DNA from: Marinihelvus sp036351115
Lineage (GTDB): Bacteria > Pseudomonadota > Gammaproteobacteria > Xanthomonadales > SZUA-36
Assembly: GCA_036351115.1 (NCBI GenBank)
Contig: JAZBOL010000097.1
Location: forward strand, 29,184 to 93,183
Length of the DNA: 64,000 nucleotides
Reading direction: 5' to 3'
The notes under the pieces were generated by a model, which worked only from the letters and a program-made list of their open reading frames with translations, was not told the DNA's origin and ran no database searches. Positions 61,168-64,000 of this stretch are shown in pieces. Numbering within the stretch: the first letter of the stretch is position 1; each line of letters begins with the position of its first letter. The position numbers and the translations under genes are program-made.

Positions 61168-63136
61168 GCAGCAGGTCCGGAGTCGCGTGCCGCGTCTCCG
61201 CCCCGGCGGCCTCCATGATCTCGGCCAGGCGATTCAGCGACGCCTCCGACGGGTAGGCCGGGCGCCAATGGCTGAACAGCCATAGCCGCTGCTCCAGGCG
61301 TTCCAGCGTGTACTGGCCCAGGTACAGCGGTTGGCCCGTCGGATCCAGCCGCCCCCCCGAATCCCACAGCCGAACCACCCACTGCTCGCCGGCCGTTGTG
61401 CCGCCAAGCCGCATGACCAGCGCTTCGCCCTGGCCCAGGAAATTGCGTCCCGTGAGCGGCAGGGTCCGCTCATCGGCTTCCGGATTGAGGGACTGCAGGA
61501 ACCAGCGCCAGCTCGCCGGCGCCACCGGTTCCCAGCCTTCGCCGGCCAGCACCCCGGCCAGGGCCCGGGGCGTGCCGCTCACCTGCAGGTTGAAGGCGCG
61601 GGCCTGGGAAGCCGGCGCCTGGGTTCGCTCCGTGGGCAGCTCGGCCCAGCGCTCCGACCACCAGTCGTCGGCGGCCAGGAAGCGCTCGTTCACCGGGATC
61701 CGAACCGCCGCCAGGTCTTCCTCGAGGTGCACGTTCACCTGCCAGCCCAGGGTCAAGGCCAGGGTGCCGTAGAAAATGATGCTCGCCATCCGTCCGTTAA
61801 AGGACCGAAGCGCGCGCGCCCGATAGGCCATGCCCACGATGGCGGTCCAGGCCAGACCGAGAATGAAGCCGACCAGGGCGCCGCTGAGCCAGTCGAGACC
61901 GAGGTAGATGCGGGCGATGAGCAGCAGCGTCAGCAGCAGGCCCGACGCCAGGTAGGGCCACTTGCGATGGCGCCGCCGCAGTTCCTTGGCCACCATGATG
62001 GAGAAGAAGCCCAGCACGACCGTGGCGAGGGTGACCGGCGCGCTGGGCAGGAAGGTGATTTCCTCGTCAGCGATGTCCACCAGCGGCATGGCGCGCAGGG
62101 TCCATACCATGAGCAGCTGGAGAACGAAGCCCCCCACCATGGCGACGACCCAGTGGAGGGCCGCACTCAGGCGATTGGCGCCCAGCAGCCAGAGCGTCGT
62201 CGCCATGAGGGTCGGGAGCAGCACCCAGCCCCTGGACAGCTGGCTGATCGCGACCATGAGCGGGTCCGTGATGTCGTTGCGCAAGCCCTGGGTCAGGGCG
62301 AGCACGGCGAGGTCGCGCTGCCCCGGCTCGGCGCCGAAGGGCGACAGCCACAGCAGGGCGCCGAGGCCGCACAGTGTGACGACCAGGAGAATGCCCAGCA
62401 TGCTCACCGAGAGCACTTCGGGCTGCGACGGATCGATGATGGGTCCCACCACGCGTCCAAGCACCGGGTGCCGGCGGGTCCAGCGGATGGCACGGCGGAG
62501 CCAGCGCGCCGAGGCCACGGCGCTGAGGGCGTAAATGGACTTGATGAACCACAGGCTCAGCCAAACGATCCCCACGCCCAGGCCGATGACCAGGGCAAGG
62601 CGGCCGGCATACTCGGAGGCGACTTCCAGGGAGGCGCCGAAGAGCATGCCCGGCACCAGGTAAGCGGGGGTCCAGATAATGCAGGCCGGAACGCAGACGG
62701 CGAGGAATGTCCTCAGGGGCATCCCCATCATGCCCGCGGTCGTGGGGATCACCGGGCGAAGCGGCCCGATGAAGCGCCCTGCGAGAACGCTCTTCCAGCC
62801 GTGGCGCCGGAAGAAGTCCATGCCGCGAACCAGCATCCCGGGGTAGCGGGAAAAGGGCCAGATGCGGCGGAGCTGCTGCTGGTAATGGTGCCCCACCCAG
62901 AAGCTGAACAGGTCGCCGCAAAAAGCGCCCAGGGTGCCGCCGATCCAGATCGGCAGCCAGCTTCCCTCGCCCATGCCCAGCAGGGCGCCGATGCCGAACA
63001 GGATCAGGATCCCGGGCAGGAAAAATCCCACGACCACCAGCGACTCGATGAAGGCGATCAGGAACAGGACGACGCCCGCCCAGGTCGGGTTATCCGATAT
63101 CCAGGCCAGCAGTTCCGTGACGAAGCCGGTTTCCAT
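61064..63136 (-). CDS. DedA-PAP2-LssY fusion membrane protein
   Basis: 690 aa. DedA/SNARE-associated domain at 1-205 with the AGRFIGPLRPVIPTTAG motif (119-134), a PAP2-like helical domain at about 240-450, and a soluble LssY C-terminal domain at about 490-670. The PAP2 motifs are broken: the usual PSGH is PSAP (364-367) and the His/Asp of the HW.SD motif are D415 and G419 (RIYLGLDWLSG). DedA proteins act in lipid-carrier or phospholipid flipping; the phosphatase part is unlikely to be active. The C-terminus runs 104 bases into the LON gene. Confidence 0.88.
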   Translation of the reverse strand: METGFVTELLAWISDNPTWAGVVLFLIAFIESLVVVGFFLPGILILFGIGALLGMGEGSWLPIWIGGTLGAFCGDLFSFWVGHHYQQQLRRIWPFSRYPGMLVRGMDFFRRHGWKSVLAGRFIGPLRPVIPTTAGMMGMPLRTFLAVCVPACIIWTPAYLVPGMLFGASLEVASEYAGRLALVIGLGVGIVWLSLWFIKSIYALSAVASARWLRRAIRWTRRHPVLGRVVGPIIDPSQPEVLSVSMLGILLVVTLCGLGALLWLSPFGAEPGQRDLAVLALTQGLRNDITDPLMVAISQLSRGWVLLPTLMATTLWLLGANRLSAALHWVVAMVGGFVLQLLMVWTLRAMPLVDIADEEITFLPSAPVTLATVVLGFFSIMVAKELRRRHRKWPYLASGLLLTLLLIARIYLGLDWLSGALVGFILGLAWTAIVGMAYRARALRSFNGRMASIIFYGTLALTLGWQVNVHLEEDLAAVRIPVNERFLAADDWWSERWAELPTERTQAPASQARAFNLQVSGTPRALAGVLAGEGWEPVAPASWRWFLQSLNPEADERTLPLTGRNFLGQGEALVMRLGGTTAGEQWVVRLWDSGGRLDPTGQPLYLGQYTLERLEQRLWLFSHWRPAYPSEASLNRLAEIMEAAGAETRHATPDLLLIRRLPPPGNGADTRAASAAATPDRSAQADPASP

Positions 63137-63215
63137 GGTTCGTGGGCGTGAATCCGACAGAGGTTCGAGGGGAGTCGGGGTATGATACGCCAGTCAAATC
63201 AGGACCCGATAAAGC

Positions 63216-64000
63216 ATGAGTGATCTGAAGAACCGCACCCTGTTCATCACCGGCGGATCGCGCGGCATCGGCAAGGCCATCGCCCTGCGGGCGGCCCGCG
63301 ACGGGGCCCGGGTGGTGGTGGCGGCGAAGACCGCCAAACCCCACCCGAAACTGCCCGGCACGATCCACAGCGCCGCCGAGGAAATCGAGGCTGCCGGCGG
63401 CGAGGCCCTGGCGATCCAGCTCGACGTCCGCGACGACGAGGCGGTCGATGCCGCCATGGCCCGCGCCGCGGAGCACTTCGGCGGCATCGACATCCTGGTC
63501 AACAACGCCAGCGCCATCACGCTGCGCAACACGGAGCAGCTGCCCATGCGGCGCTTCGACCTCATGTTCAGCGTCAACGTGCGGGCGACCTACTCCTGTT
63601 CCCGCGCCGCCCTGCCCTATCTCAGGCAGGGCACGAACCCGCACATTCTCAATCTCTCACCGCCCCTGAACCTGAACCCCGCCTGGTTCAGGGATCACAC
63701 GGCCTACACCATGAGCAAGTACGGCATGTCCATGTGCGTGCTCGGCATGGCAGAGGAGTTTCGCGACGACGGCATCGGTGTGAACGCCCTCTGGCCCCGC
63801 ACCGTGATCGCCACGGCCGCGATCAACATGCTCGACGGCATGGTCAAGCCGGAGAATTGCCGCACCGAGGAGATCATGGCCGACGCGGCGCACGAGATCC
63901 TGGTCCGGGACGCCGCGAACTGCACCGGGCAGTTCTTCATCGACGAAGACGTGCTCGTGCAGGCGGGCGTAAGGGACTTCGACCGCTACGCGGTACAGCC
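63216..64000 (+). CDS. HSDL2-like short-chain dehydrogenase (partial)
   Basis: 261 residues are visible; the right end is cut by the window. Rossmann motif ITGGSRGIGKAIALR, NNAS at residues about 94-97, and active-site Tyr in YTMSKYGMSMC with the usual YxxxK. FNxNVRATY and WPRTVIATAAI follow. The pattern fits the HSDL2/SDR_c35-type subfamily, which may extend into a C-terminal SCP2 domain outside the window. Substrate unknown. A TATGAT hexamer at 63181-63186 is a possible -10, without a good -35. Confidence 0.88.
   Translation, partial: MSDLKNRTLFITGGSRGIGKAIALRAARDGARVVVAAKTAKPHPKLPGTIHSAAEEIEAAGGEALAIQLDVRDDEAVDAAMARAAEHFGGIDILVNNASAITLRNTEQLPMRRFDLMFSVNVRATYSCSRAALPYLRQGTNPHILNLSPPLNLNPAWFRDHTAYTMSKYGMSMCVLGMAEEFRDDGIGVNALWPRTVIATAAINMLDGMVKPENCRTEEIMADAAHEILVRDAANCTGQFFIDEDVLVQAGVRDFDRYAVQ

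Noticed and set aside
61331..63151. A 606-codon open frame antisense to the DedA-LssY gene
   Set aside because: Shadow composition and no motif; the minus strand has DedA and LssY motifs.

Overview
The window is GC-rich (roughly 60-65 percent by eye), densely coded chromosomal DNA with no tRNA, rRNA, insertion sequence or CRISPR array that I can see. Gene content points to a marine-type gammaproteobacterium: the blocks parA-parB-atpIBEFHAGDC, aroQ-accB-accC-prmA, cutA-dsbD, dut-algC and radC-rpmB-rpmG are gammaproteobacterial. A short (191 aa) adenylate kinase and a pyrophosphate-type phosphofructokinase, plus a recurring secreted C-terminal domain on a cyclophilin, lean towards Xanthomonadales/Woeseiaceae/Wenzhouxiangellaceae-like lineages. 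That last placement is an inference.

Layout. 1-6.0 kb: a partial isochorismatase-like hydrolase, a secreted amidohydrolase, a nitrilase-fold protein coupled to a small cytochrome c, and a secreted S9 oligopeptidase that ends in a clear terminator. 6.0-7.8 kb: an orphan DUF5706 (Pycsar-effector-like) membrane protein and a secreted cyclophilin. 7.9-14.5 kb: an overlapping three-gene unit (GcvT-family protein plus two phytoene-desaturase-like FAD oxidoreductases), divergent from a membrane protein/puuB-like oxidoreductase pair. 14.6-18.4 kb: galactose unit galT-galK-Na+/sugar symporter. 18.5-25.9 kb: complete F1Fo ATP synthase operon on the minus strand with a recognisable promoter and a bidirectional terminator. 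26-28.9 kb: OsmC, ParB, ParA, RsmG. This synteny commonly lies near the origin, but no mnmG or origin is seen here.

28.9-36.8 kb: a lipoprotein and a six-gene peptide ABC importer with two tandem binding proteins and overlapping starts and stops throughout. 36.9-47.5 kb: gshA, algC-dut, radC, rpmBG, an orphan HyuA-like protein, mutM, tdk. 47.6-58 kb: a divergent LpxL-like acyltransferase, a two-domain methyltransferase, prmA, accC, accB, aroQ, a TlpA-type thioredoxin, a DsbD with a duplicated N-terminal domain, cutA and PPi-PFK. 58-64 kb: adk, a membrane protein, mpl, a LON-domain protein, a convergent DedA/PAP2/LssY fusion, and a partial SDR cut by the window edge.

Most of the window is housekeeping. 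The best candidates for something undescribed are the GcvT + twin-oxidoreductase unit, the nitrilase-fold protein lacking its nucleophilic cysteine beside a cytochrome c, the orphan PycTM-like protein, the AtpB with about 75 extra residues, the doubled DsbD sensor-side domain and the PAP2 domain with lost catalytic residues.
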